Positions 22,846 through 34,105 of a stretch of 64,000 nt of DNA are shown here, in pieces (within the stretch, counting starts at the first letter, position 1; every line of letters begins with the position of its first letter). The position numbers and the translations under genes were made by a program. The DNA is from Armigeres subalbatus (lineage: Eukaryota > Arthropoda > Insecta > Diptera > Culicidae): assembly GCF_024139115.2 (NCBI RefSeq), contig NC_085140.1, positions 463,233,506 to 463,297,505 of the forward strand. The letters run 5' to 3'. Below the pieces are notes generated by a model that ran no database searches, had not been told where the DNA came from, and worked only from the letters and a program-made list of their open reading frames with translations.

Positions 22846-23145
22846 AGTGCAGTGCAACAGTTTACCGAGAATGAAGAAAAATAGCCATTAAGAAATTGAA
22901 GAGATGGTTTGCGTGGAATTGAGTCGCAATCGTTGCAGCCAGTATTTAAGTGCTAGCACAGAGGTTTAAAACCATCGGCACGGTGCACAACAAAAGAGAG
23001 GAAGACAATCCGTACAATGCTAGTGAAATGTGCAAAACAATACAAAATAATTGTATAGTGCTAGTAAAATGCGTGAACGATCATTACGATGCACGAGAAA
23101 AATAGTGAAGTGAAAATCAAACTGTTCGATACACGAGAAAGGAGA

Positions 23146-23346
23146 TGAAGAGAATGCAGATGCGAAGATCTGCAAGACAATCTGCACAGCAGGCGAGAGG
23201 GGTGATGAAGAGAATGCAGATACCAAGATTCGGAAGATAATCTGTACAGCAGACGAGCAAGGCGATGAAGAGAATGCAGATACCAAGATACGGAAGATAA
23301 TCTGTACAGCAGACGAGCAAGGCGATGAAGAGAATGCAGATGCCAA
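23146..23346 (+). repeat. 60-bp tandem repeat in gypsy leader, about 3.3 units
   Basis: 'gatgaagagaatgcagat' recurs at 60-base spacing (about 23147, 23207, 23267 and 23327). The last two full units are nearly identical. The array lies in the untranslated leader; the period keeps frames open on the minus strand but these are not genes. Confidence 0.9.
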
Positions 23347-23494
23347 AAAACACCAGCCCGAGACCAGTGGAGTGAAAATACAGCAGCTGGAGTTCTGGAA
23401 AATTCAGTAAGGTGAAGTACTCAAACTATTACATCGTGTTATTATTGTTATTATTATAATTATTGTGTATTAAATATTGTACATTTATATTACG

Positions 23495-23731
23495 ATGGGA
23501 AACCAAATTCAAAAAGTAGATCAAAAAGGCGAAAATAATATTAACATAGTTGAACACCTAGAACAAAATGAAAATTACCATGATAGTCACGAAATTAAAC
23601 TTTGGCTAATCCTTGCAATTGTACTTATTCAACTCATTTTAGTCTTGAGAAAAACGTTGAAGAAACGCTGGCAGCGTAAAGGGTATGCCATGGGAAAAGC
23701 AGCATCTATCGCAAATATAGCTGATGTATAA
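23495..23731 (+). CDS. small membrane-type ORF upstream of gag, 78 aa
   Basis: Starts at the ATG at 23495. The N-terminus MGNQIQK has glycine at position 2, as in N-myristoylation signals, although position 6 is glutamine rather than the preferred serine. A hydrophobic stretch 'LWLILAIVLIQLILVL' is followed by the basic 'RKTLKKRWQRKG', which fits a single membrane anchor with a cytosolic basic side. The frame is intact while gag and pol are interrupted. A short ORF in front of gag is, as I recall, a feature of mdg1/412-like elements. Function unknown; membrane anchoring is inferred. Confidence 0.65.
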   Translation: MGNQIQKVDQKGENNINIVEHLEQNENYHDSHEIKLWLILAIVLIQLILVLRKTLKKRWQRKGYAMGKAASIANIADV

Positions 23732-23758
23732 TATTTAATCTAGCTGAAATATTTATCA

Positions 23759-25000
23759 ATGTCGACTTTACAAGACGACATTGGCTTACTGAACACTTCT
23801 AAATAATTTAAAAAATCCATTAATAAAAATTTCACAGTTACCACTCTTCAGGCTAAATTAAACTACGCAAACGAGTTATATAACCAAATTGAAAGGGGTT
23901 ACTAGAAGAAGAAGATACTATACCGGATACGGAATTAACTTTTTAATTAAAGCATCTCGAAATTCAATATCTGAAATTCGAAATATTCTTAAACTCAAAT
24001 TTGAACAATTAAACACTAAACCACAAGTCACAATGCCGTTTGATTATAAAGTAGCTACATCTATCGTACAGCCATACGATGGAACGGCTGACAGTATCGA
24101 TGCTTTTTGGATTCCGCAAATCTTTTGAAGGATCTAACGGAGGCGAACCAACAAGCAACAGCAGCAAGATTTTTGAAGACACGTCTTACGGGAAAGCCAG
24201 ATTGGGTCTACCTGAAAGATTGGCAACGATTGACGATATTATTGCTGACGTTAAAACAAGATGTGAGGATAAAACCACACCGGAGAATATTTTGGCCAAG
24301 CTGAAGGCAGTGAAGCAAAAAGACACTGCAGAAAAATTCTGCGACGAGGTGGAAAGACTTACCATAAAATTGAAGGCTGTCTACCTTAATAGTGGAATTC
24401 CTGATACAGTATCAACAGCAATGTCAACAAAAGCTGGAGTAGATACCTTAATTAATGGTATTGGTTCGGCTGAGACAAAGCTCATTCTTAAAGCAGGTAC
24501 ATTTAAGGACATGAAGGAAGCCACGCAAAAGGTTTTGGAAAATACTGCAAACACTTCATGTCAATCTGCTCAATTGTTAACATTCAAAAGCAGACAAACG
24601 CAACATAACTACAAAGGCCGCTTCAATAGCAACCGAAACGACACAACTCGTTTCTTTAAAAGAGGTCAGTATAACGCTCAACCAAACTACCATGGAAATA
24701 ATTTGCAATTCAGGAATAGTTTTCCTCATAATACGAATAACTATTATCAAAATAGAGGACGTGGCGGAAGGTACCATACAAATTCTCGAAGGCAAATCTT
24801 TACAACTGATGCAATACGTGTTCATAACACCTCAATTCCAAATTCTATATCCCAAGATGCAGGACCACAATCTCATACACCTCCTGTACCAACCAATTTT
24901 CATCAACTGGATATTTCACGTAATATACAAAGTATTAATAACGATAATTTTAGATCAACATATGATGCAGGTAAACCCGCATCGTCTAACGTAATTTACT
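23759..25000 (+). pseudogene. gypsy gag, frame-broken as read
   Basis: The first ATG (23759) opens a frame that hits a TAA about 16 codons in. The recognisable gag then moves between frames at a G-run (23895-23898), T-runs (23940-23944, 24104-24108) and an A-run (24193-24195). The long helical part contains 'NILAKLKAVKQKDTAEKF' and 'GIGSAETKLILKAGTFKDM'. The C-terminal part is rich in Asn, Arg and Gly ('YYQNRGRGGRYHTNSRR') and lacks a CCHC zinc knuckle. The boundary with protease is approximate. Confidence 0.75.
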
Positions 25001-28000
25001 TAACAAATGTAAACGCTGTAAATTTTATTACTTTAGATGTACATATGACCAATTCAAAATGTACATTAATAATTGATAGTGGAGCCGACGTTTCACTTTT
25101 TAAAAGTGGGAAAATATCTGTTAACCAACCTATTGATAGAAATATTAAATATAAACTCTCAGGTATAACCAATGGAATATCTGAAACCATTGCCGAAACT
25201 ACTACTAACTTACGATTCAATGACTGTCTTCAAATAAGTCATAATTTTCAGATAGTTGGTAATGATTTCCCAATACCAACAGACGGTAATTTGGGACGGG
25301 ATTTTCTTATCAAACACAGATGTACTATAGACTATGAATATTGGCTATTAAATTTCAATTACCAAAATCATGTTGTTTCAATACCAATCGAGGATAGTTT
25401 CCAAAACACCATTATTCTCCCACCGAGGTGTGAAGTAGTACGCAGAATACCAAACTTCAAAGTTACTTCTGATTCTATAGTATTTTCACAGGAAATTTTA
25501 CCTGGAATATTTTGTGGAAATACAATAGTATCTCCAACGAATGCTATGATAAAATTTATCAACACAACTGACAAACAAGCACAAATACAGAACTTTCAAC
25601 CCGTTGTCGACGAACTTTGTAATTATGAACAAATCGCGACGAAACCCAATTTAAATAATGAACGAAACCAAAAATTGCTTTCTAAAATAGATTTTTCAAA
25701 CGTTCCCCACTTTGTACAGAAACGTTTGAAAAAATTAATCGAACAAAATTCAGACATCTTCTGTATGTCAGATGAGAAATTGAGCACAAACAATTTTTAT
25801 ACTCAAAATATTCACTTAACGGACCCCGTTCCAGTTTATATCCCGAATTATAAGAATATTTATTCACAAAATGATGAAATAAAAAAACAAGTTCAAAAGA
25901 TGCTGAAGGACGATATTATAGAACCATCAGTATCGTTGTATAATAGTCCAATTTTACTTGTTCCAAAAAATCGGACAACAATAGCAAAAATGGAGACTGG
26001 TCGTTGATTTTCGCCAGTTGAATAAAAAATCTTGGCAGATAAATTTCCATTGCCAAGAATTGATACAATTCTTGATCAATTAGGAAATGCTAAATATTTT
26101 ACAACACTGGATTTAATGTCTGGATTTCACCAGATTCCATTGCATCCGGAAGCAAAAAATACACAGCTTTTCCACTTCATCTGGACACTTCAATTTTAAG
26201 CGATTACCTTTCGGGTTAAACATTAGCCCTAATAGCTTCCAGCGAATGATGAACATCGCTATGGCAGGATTATATCCTGATAGTGCCTTTATATATATTG
26301 ACGATATAATGATTATAGGTTGTTCAGTAAATCATCATCTGAACAATTTACAAAGGTTTTCGAGCGCTTGAGGTACTATAATCTCAAGCTCAACCCTGAA
26401 AAATGCAACTTTTTCGAAGAGAAGTTCTTTATCTAGGACATCGTATTACAGATAAAGGGATTTTACCAGACAATAGCAAATTCCAAGTCATCAAAGATTT
26501 CCCAGTACCTACAAATGCGGATGAAATACGACGATTCGTCGCTTTCTGTAATTATTACAGAAAGTTTGTGCCAAATTTTGCGAATATAGCAAAGCCCTTG
26601 TACAATTTATTGAAAAAGGGTGTAAAATTTGCTTGGACACATTTACATCAAAACAGTTTTAAGAAATTAAAACGATTACTGATATCTCCGACAATTTTGC
26701 GTTACCCAGACTTTACGAAAGAATTTATCCTTACTACGGATGCTTCTAACGTAGCGTGTGGAGCCATTCTTTCACAACAACATGACAACCATGATTTACC
26801 AATCGCCTACGCAAGCAAAAGCTTCACAAAAGGTGAAAGTAACAAACCAACTACTGTAAAAGAGCTAACGGCGATTCATGGGGCCATCAATCATTTTAAA
26901 AGTTATTTACACGGGAAAAAGTTTATAGTTCGTACGGATCATAAGCCACTAGTATATCTATTCGGCATGAAGAATCCTACTAGCAAATTAACACGAATGC
27001 GCTTAGATTTAGCAGAGTTCGATTTTGAAATTGAATATGTTTCAGGCAAAAGTAATGTAGGAGCAGACGCACTTTCGCGCATTCCTTCAAATTCAGATGA
27101 ACTGAAAAATTATCAGTTTTAACAGTCAACACTAGGGCAATGGCAAGAAAACAACACAGTTCACAATCAAATAGTAAACTAAGATCAGAAGAACCAAGTA
27201 ATAAGATTGATCACCTTAATGCTTGGCAAACTGAAAATCCCTCTGAGACCAGAAAAATCCTTAAGCTTGGTTGCGAAGTGCACCGAAACCAAGTAAGATT
27301 TAATGTATACAGCCATAATTATACAAAAATATTGGGAAGTATTGAAATTACTCTGAATAACGGAAGTCATGCGCTAGAGTATGCTCTTCTGAAAATTGAA
27401 GAGATTTTAATAAAATATAGAAGAGATAAATTGGCCATTTCACTCGAAGATAAACTTTTCAAAGAAATCAGCGCTAGTACATTCAAGGAAATCGCTAACA
27501 GAGCCATTTCCAAATGCGAAATAATATTATTCAATCCTCCAAAACTGCTGCTGACAACACAGGAAAAATCAAAGAAGTTCTTCAGAATTTCCATATGACC
27601 CCGACGTCAGGTCATATTGGACAGCACAGAATGTATTTGAAAATAAGAGAAGTATACAAATGGAGAAACATGAAAGCAGATGTTGCAAATTTTGTCAAGT
27701 CTTGCAATATGTGCAAAATCAATAAAGTTCACCGACATACTAAAGAAAATCAAGTTATTACTACCACACCATCAAAACCTTTCGAAGTTCTTTCAGCGGA
27801 TACAGTTGGACCGTTCATAAGAACGAGAAACGGTAACCAGTATATTCTAACACTACAATGCAATCTAACCAAATACGTAGTTTGTATTCCAATACCTACA
27901 AAAGAAGCAGCAATAATAGCAAAAGCGCTTGTCGAACATTTTATTCTGATTTACGGAAATATTTTGGAATTTAGAACAGATCAAGGCACAGAGTATAACA

Positions 28001-28595
28001 ACGAAGTCCTTGATCAAATTTATAACTTTTATCTATAAAACATAAATTTTCAACAGCGTATCACCCACAGACAATTGGAGCATTGGAAAGAAATCATAGA
28101 TGCTTGAACGAGTATCTGCGATGTTTTACCAATGATCACAAAGATGACTGGGATGATTGGATTCAATTTTATACATTCAGCTACAACACAACACCCCATA
28201 TCGAGCACAGTTTTACACCGTTTGAATTAGTATTTGGACATAAAGCAAATTTACCAATTGATTTTCGAAAAACGTCAAACCATGAGCCGATTTATAACCT
28301 TGAGGAATATTACAACGAATTAAAATTTAAACTGAATATAACAAACAAATTAGCTAGAGACAATTTGCTAGAGCGAAAAGAAAGTAGACAAAAAGTAGTA
28401 AACGAGAAAATTAATCCAATAGATCTGAGAATCGGTGACCACATTTATATTACAAACTAAAAACGTAAAAAATTAGACCCATTCTATCTAGGCCCATATA
28501 TTGTAAAAGAAATCAACAGCCCAAATTGTACTATTGTTAATGAAAACACAAACAAACAAACAGTAATTCATAAAAATAGAATTGTAAAAGCATAA
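25000..28595 (+). pseudogene. gypsy pol: protease, RT, RNase H, integrase, frame-broken as read
   Basis: Domains appear in canonical order. The aspartic protease motif 'LIIDSGADVSLF' is near 25065. The reverse transcriptase has its 'YIDD' catalytic motif at 26294-26305, and RNase H has 'LTTDAS' near 26730. Integrase shows an H-H-C-C zinc region ('SGHIGQH' and 'CNMCK'), aspartates in 'SADTVGPF' and 'RTDQGTEYNN', and glutamate in 'GALERNHR'. Frame changes occur near 25986, 26024, 26154, 26168, 26355, 26410, 27117, 27564 and 28027, and there is an in-frame TAA near 28458. All catalytic residues I could check are present. Confidence 0.88.
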
Positions 28596-28709
28596 AGAAT
28601 AAACTCGCAAAAACAAAAAAAAAAAGAGAAGAGAAAAAAAAATCGAAGAATTGCCAAAATTTTGTCAAAAATAAAATAATTTCATTTCACTTCAATTATT
28701 TTTTTTTGT

Positions 28710-28721
28710 AAAAAGGGGAGG
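28710..28721 (+). other. polypurine tract
   Basis: 'aaaaaggggagg' lies immediately before the 3' LTR, where plus-strand DNA synthesis would be primed. Confidence 0.8.
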
Positions 28722-29167
28722 TGTCATATACATTGTATTAACGATTGACAAAACTCATAACTTAGCAATTTCACCCCAAGCGTTCGGATCAAATTACTTA
28801 TTTCAATGCTTGTGCAGAGCAAGCACATCGACTCTCCCATGCTCAATAAATTATATTTGTCACACGGATCAATACCCTCACGTTTAACCAGTGTAAGCAA
28901 AATTAAACCACTTTGTATATGCGCAATGACGCGAAAATGTAGCAACACATAGCTTGTAATATAAAACACATTTGGACTCTGTAATAAACGTTCTGTTCGT
29001 AGTTAGCGTTCTTCGGAACCACATCGTTTTGTGATTAGTGATCCTATCTGCCCAGATTTTGGGTTAGGACACTGTTTTAAAAGAAACTCCCTTTAGGGTC
29101 AAGCGCAACGGATTGCGCAGTGTAAAAATCGTGCCACGAACCTGCCAAATTAAGAAGAGGCATGATA
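28722..29167 (+). repeat. 3' LTR of gypsy element
   Basis: 446 bases, by eye identical to the 5' LTR over the full length. It is followed by the CAGC target duplication. Confidence 0.93.
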
Positions 29168-29171
29168 CAGC

Positions 29172-32100
29172 ACACTACAATAAATTTATTCGCATAGATG
29201 TCATCTGTGGCGATCCAGCGGCAAATAAGCTATTGGCTATCGTTGGCTGGCGCAGCAGCCCTCAAGTGAAGTTTTCTCTCAAATCACAGGCGCGCGACGA
29301 AGGGAGACGCTGCAAAAATGTGTTCGCATGGATTGCGTTTCAGTGGCATATCATCGAGTACCTGACGTTCGCGTCAGTAGCAAGGAAATGAAATATTCTC
29401 TCATAAGTCTGACTTTGAATTTGTTGCTGTTGTTTATTGGAAATGCACATTTTATGCAAGAGAAAGTTGATCCGAGAACAATTTTCTCCAAACACAAAAC
29501 ATAGCTACATGGTGACTGCATGCAGACTGTTCAATGGCGTCAGTAACGGACCTAGCGATAGCCGTCGATGATGTAAAAAAAAATCGCTAAGGTGGCGTCA
29601 AATACAATATGCTTTATGCTATAATAGTCACCTTACGTTGTCCAGCGTCTACCTTGCGGTCGTGTCTTGTACACAACCCTTCTGATTTTTTATCATTTCT
29701 AAAGTCAAACTGAACCCTTTTGGTCCCGGTTTATCATAATAAAGCCCATTGTTATGTTAGTTCAAAAAATAATGCGTGAAATTCATTACAAAACTTGAGC
29801 CGCATTGAATAAATGTACAACTTGTGCTAAAAAAAATCAAACGCATTATTATTGTACAACTTGTATTTGCTAGTTGTTACGTAATTAACTAGATCTAGTA
29901 AGATTGTAAAAGGAGTAGAGCTAACACTTTCCTGACTCCCGGACTAAATCTGACTGTAATACGTGTTGAAGTCGCAGGACTAGTTCAGGTTGTTGAAGTT
30001 CCTTGACATAAATCTAATTGAGTCGTGTAGTCCATATTTGGTATATGTACTTGGCATCATATCTCAGAAATTCTCGTTATCAGGCTCAGGAGCTCAGGAG
30101 CTGGGGCCAAATGACTGGCGAATCTGTCCCGCCTCGCAATGTTTTGGACACAAATGAACATTTCCTTCCCAAGCGTTTTGATTTCCAAGTCATGAAATAC
30201 CACATGAAACAAATCTGCTGAATTGCTTCGTTCTAAGCTATCCAAATAGTTTGATAAGGGAAACCATACAATGGCATTGGATTCATATATTGGCTGTAAT
30301 AAGGCACAGTACAGAAAACGATGGTTAAAGGCGAGCCAGGCTCGGGATAAGAGTATCTAGTTATAATTAAGACAAAGAAATGTAATGTACTGTTTGCTTA
30401 AGATATCAAGTCTATATGAAACGAGAGCGTCGAGTCAACACCCAAATCACAAATTTGGGAAACACGAGTGAGTGTTCGATTTGTGATTCAATAACCGTAG
30501 TTAATGGGCTGTTGTTTGCTGATGAAGGATTTGATGTAGCATATCTGAACACTCAGAATCAGCTTCAAGTCAGCTTGAAGTCATCAGTGTAGAATATCAG
30601 GCAGCTTGATGCACGCCAGAAAGTGAAAAAATTGAATATTTTTGTAACTATCGGCACCACAGTTTGTCAGATGTAATTTTAGCTATCTGGTATTATTTGG
30701 ACCTAGGCCAAGTTTCTTAAGCCTGGAAATCAGTATTCCTCAATCAACTCGAGCGAAGACAGACTTGAAGGCGGTGTACGTACACTGCATCTACTTCTGC
30801 ACCGGAGTGAATAATTTGTAACATTTGACAAAGAGTTCCATTGTGTCCTATTGAAAATAAGTCGGCTAGGATCAGTACTGCGATTTTCATGTTCATTGAG
30901 AGAGGTAACGCGAACAACATTTTATTTTCTCTCGCTTTCAAAGAAAAGATAAACAATGAAAAGAAATTTCGCTAAATTTTCACGGATTTTTATTTCATGA
31001 AAGCGGATCAAACTATTGTATACAAGCTGTTTCTTCTTTAATAATGTTACTTCTATCTTGAAAACCAGGAACAATATAATCATTTTATCAACTAGTCATC
31101 GTTATTTTCACAGATCTATTAAAACGAAATTATTATTACGAAATTTAGATTTCAAAACAAAGCAACTTTCCCATCATGACTGCTTGTGATGTGACAAATG
31201 ACCGGGAGCACGCTACATTTTCATTTGGTCTCTTGAAAATGGAGATGCAACTTTTTCGCTTTCACATAACGATCACGAAAACTACCAGAACTGGCTAGGA
31301 CAGTGGTATCCAATCCAATACATATATACAAATATATTTAATTCATATTTAATAATATTTGGCCATTTACGATCGAGTTTCATTTGATGGCTTCTATGAT
31401 GGAGCTCAGCATTTAGTTGTTTAAACCTCCAGGTTCGAGTATTTGGCGTAGCTACAGGTGGGCTAGGGGGAGGCTTTAGCCCCATCTAGGATCAAATTAG
31501 CCACCAATAATTGTTGCCTCTTTGCATAAGTTTTTCTGGTCATATAAAAGCGTAACCAGTGGCGCCGGGAGTCGGTGGAACAAGTAGGACATGTCCTACG
31601 CATGAATTTTCCTGGGTGGGACAGTCAAATCATTGTCTTACCCATGATTATTGGTAGAAAATATGAAGTCATTAGCTGGCAAAAAATCAGTGTGTTATTA
31701 AAAGATGATTTCAAATTTAATCAAGTATTTAAAATAATCATAGAGATTTTGTTAGATCCTGAAGGAATAGACTATAGGAATAGTAGGAATTCACTAAAAA
31801 CGGAGGTAGCTAGCTGCAGTAAATTATACTAAATGATAACAAAATATCAATCATTCAGTTTTAGTTACTACAACTGGCGCTTTATGTCCGTTATAAGTAA
31901 AATTCAATTAACGAACTATTAGGCAGAGCTGAAGAAAAACCTTCGCACTCAAAGTTTACCATACTAAACATTTTGGAATTCAGCATCTGGAATTTGTTGA
32001 CAATCTACTGAATGATCGAACCTAGATTACTAAATGATCAGAAATATCCTTGGTCTAAAAGTTTTCCAGAGGTAAAAAAAAGTTGTTGAAATCAGCAAAT

Positions 32101-32617
32101 GGGATTAATTAAAAAAAATTGAAAGTATTGATCTAAGTGCGTTTAAATGAAAAAGGAACCTGAAATTCTGAGCTCTCAAAGGATTCTTTGACAATCAAAC
32201 GATTTCTTAAAAGTTCGCTTTTGGTCGCTAGATCCATAACCAATAATAAGCAATAATTGATTGAAACCAATGAAGATTTATATAAATTTCTGTGACCCAT
32301 GACTTCTGCTGGAAGCTTGTAAAAATGTTCGATAATCGAGAAATGTATATATGTATGTCATGCTTCTTATTAGTTATCCTTAAACAATCTTGGAAAAGCA
32401 ATATTTTTCCAGAGAATCGTAGAAAACTTCTCAAATTATCTGAGTATTCTGTCCGCAAAGATTTTTTTAAGTCCAGATTATTTCTGGAATTGATTATGTT
32501 CCTGCCGCAAGCAAAACTGTCTTATATTGATATGAATTTCATGTCAACATGGGACGGTAGATTTAACGTTTTTTGCGGCAGTATAGGTAGAATGTGCATC
32601 GATTTCGGAAACATGCT
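29172..32617. other. non-coding stretch, nothing recognised
   Basis: No gene supported. Short words such as 'gcggtcgtgtcttgtacaca' near 29659 resemble sequence near 15305 and may be remnants of a dispersed repeat. A region near 31420-31640 ('gtagctacaggtgggctagg', 'ggcgccgggagtcggtggaa') looks like eroded transposon ends but no pair was found. Confidence 0.45.
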
Positions 32618-33025
32618 TGGTGATCTAGTGGCTACCGCTTCTGCCTACAAACAGGAGGTCGTGGGTTCGATCGCCTGCTCGTCCTTTTCCTATACTGTAT
32701 TCTTAGTTTTTTCTGTGTTTCACGTTCTACCGAAACTATTCCTTCTGCTATACCTTCCACACTGACAAAACCTTCCGTGGTACCTATTAGAGGTCGTAGA
32801 GTTCTTTGCAAGAGATGCAGCTCTCGGTGGTCACGGGTGGAAGTGATACTACTCTCATGCCATAGCCTAGGCTTGTAACACCCACGAATTTTTGCGAATC
32901 GCTTAAGGCCAATGCTAATACCACAACTATTGCTCAAACTGGCATTTCCTATTTGTCCTACCCACGACTCGCAACGTGAAGGCGCCTCTGGACGTAACTG
33001 TAAGCAATGGATTCTCTTCATTATC
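32618..33025 (+). mobile_element. tRNA-derived SINE-like element
   Basis: 'gtgatctagtggctaccgct' followed by 'aggtcgtgggttcgatcgcc' looks like the A and B boxes of a tRNA-like RNA polymerase III promoter. The body runs through 'tgtttcacgttctaccgaaa' and 'tagaggtcgtagagttcttt'. Its head resembles the reverse-strand head at 52439-52510. The minus-strand open frame here is a by-product. Confidence 0.7.
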
Positions 33026-33225
33026 TCTCTCTACGAGCAAGTTGAAAATATATTCAGTTTGTAAACTTTAAACAATTGTTATATTAATATAACATATTAT
33101 GTTGCGATATAAATGGTAAACACAAAGGATATTAGGCCCTCTTGATTTTCCAGCACCAGATATCATTGCTTAAAGAAGTTTAAGTAGGTACAGTGATTTC
33201 ATGCTGATTGCATACAGAAGAAGTA

Positions 33226-33436
33226 AAGCCTGTCCACGTTAAATTCCGGACAGTTAGATAATGTTCAATTGATTTGTCACTGTTTCACCAATTTGAACAA
33301 GAGCTAAGACATGCTGAAAGCAGCAGTAAAGCAAAGAGATTGGGCTGTCATGTAAATAGATCGTCTCATTGCGTGGTAAAAATGTTTAAAAATCGCGTTT
33401 GGTGATGGGTGTCCGAAATTTAACGTGGACAGGCTT
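33226..33436. mobile_element. MITE, 211 bp, TA-flanked
   Basis: The left end 'aagcctgtccacgttaaatt' is the exact reverse complement of the right end, and the match continues through 'cggaca' with one mismatch. TA lies outside both ends (33224-33225 and 33437-33438), the Tc1/mariner pattern. There is no coding capacity. Confidence 0.85.
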
Positions 33437-33749
33437 TAGAAGTAACAGGCTGGAAGGAACCAACATCAGTTCTGAGATTTTGATTGAATGATAAAAATTC
33501 AAGGCAAGTACTATTTTTTTATATTTATTTAGACTGCATAAAATGTTTAGCAAATTGTCTTTGGGTAAAATACCCAATAGTAGAGAAATATAGCTCGTTC
33601 AACCACTATTTCTATGCTTACACTAAGGCTGTACTTTATTTCACTTACCTTAAGTGAATTCGAAAGCTCATCAATAAGTTTCAAACGAAGATTGATCCAA
33701 TCTCAACTGAATCTATCGTTGTTGACTAAAATGATACCTCCGATTATTA

Positions 33750-33850
33750 TTGTAGTGTTCCAATAGTTGTGGTATTTTTTAATTCGTGTTCCTATAGTTT
33801 CGAATCCCATTGTTTTCATACGGAACTCGTAACTATAGGAACACTATCGC
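33750..33850. mobile_element. small foldback, about 100 bp
   Basis: 'tagtgttccaatagttgtgg' on the left pairs with 'cgtaactataggaacacta' on the right with a few mismatches. An internal 'gtgttcctatagtttcgaat' repeats the same terminus. Confidence 0.6.
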
Positions 33851-33994
33851 ATCTATTGGTATATAAAGCAGAGAAAAATATAAGGTTTTTTAATGGTACT
33901 TCGTCAATTTTGATGTTGTTTTTTTTTGTTTCGTTCAATGACAGTTCAATAAATTGATAAATTTATGAGACGAGTTTGTACAATCCCATTGAAT

Positions 33995-34105
33995 TCAACC
34001 ACTTAATTGTATCTTGACAGATACGTATTTCGACCTCAACAGTAAGGCCGTCTTCAGTGTCTCGTACTTGACTCGACTCGAAGACGGCCTTACTGTTTCA
34101 GCCCT
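33995..34105. repeat. third copy of the dispersed repeat, with a 17-bp perfect stem
   Basis: 'acagtaaggccgtcttc' at about 34038 is exactly reverse-complemented by 'gaagacggccttactgt' at about 34079, with 'gtctcgtacttgactcgac' between. Upstream 'cttgacagatacgtatttcg' matches the 7855 copy in reverse. Confidence 0.75.

Larger units (their letters stand above)
22382..29167 (+). mobile_element. Ty3/gypsy LTR retrotransposon, mdg1/412-like, 6786 bp
   Basis: Two 446-bp LTRs (22382-22827 and 28722-29167) lie exactly 6340 bases apart and I read them as identical. They are flanked by a CAGC duplication (22378-22381 and 29168-29171; ACAGC is also possible). In order come a primer-binding site, a leader with 60-bp repeats, a small membrane-type ORF, gag, protease, reverse transcriptase, RNase H, integrase and a polypurine tract. 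Protein order and the arginine-type primer site fit the mdg1/412 group. The coding region has many frameshifts, yet nearly all lie in homopolymers one base short (see findings). Confidence 0.93.

Noticed and set aside
32632..33021. 129-codon minus-strand frame
   Set aside because: It lies entirely in a SINE-like element opposite its pol III promoter boxes.
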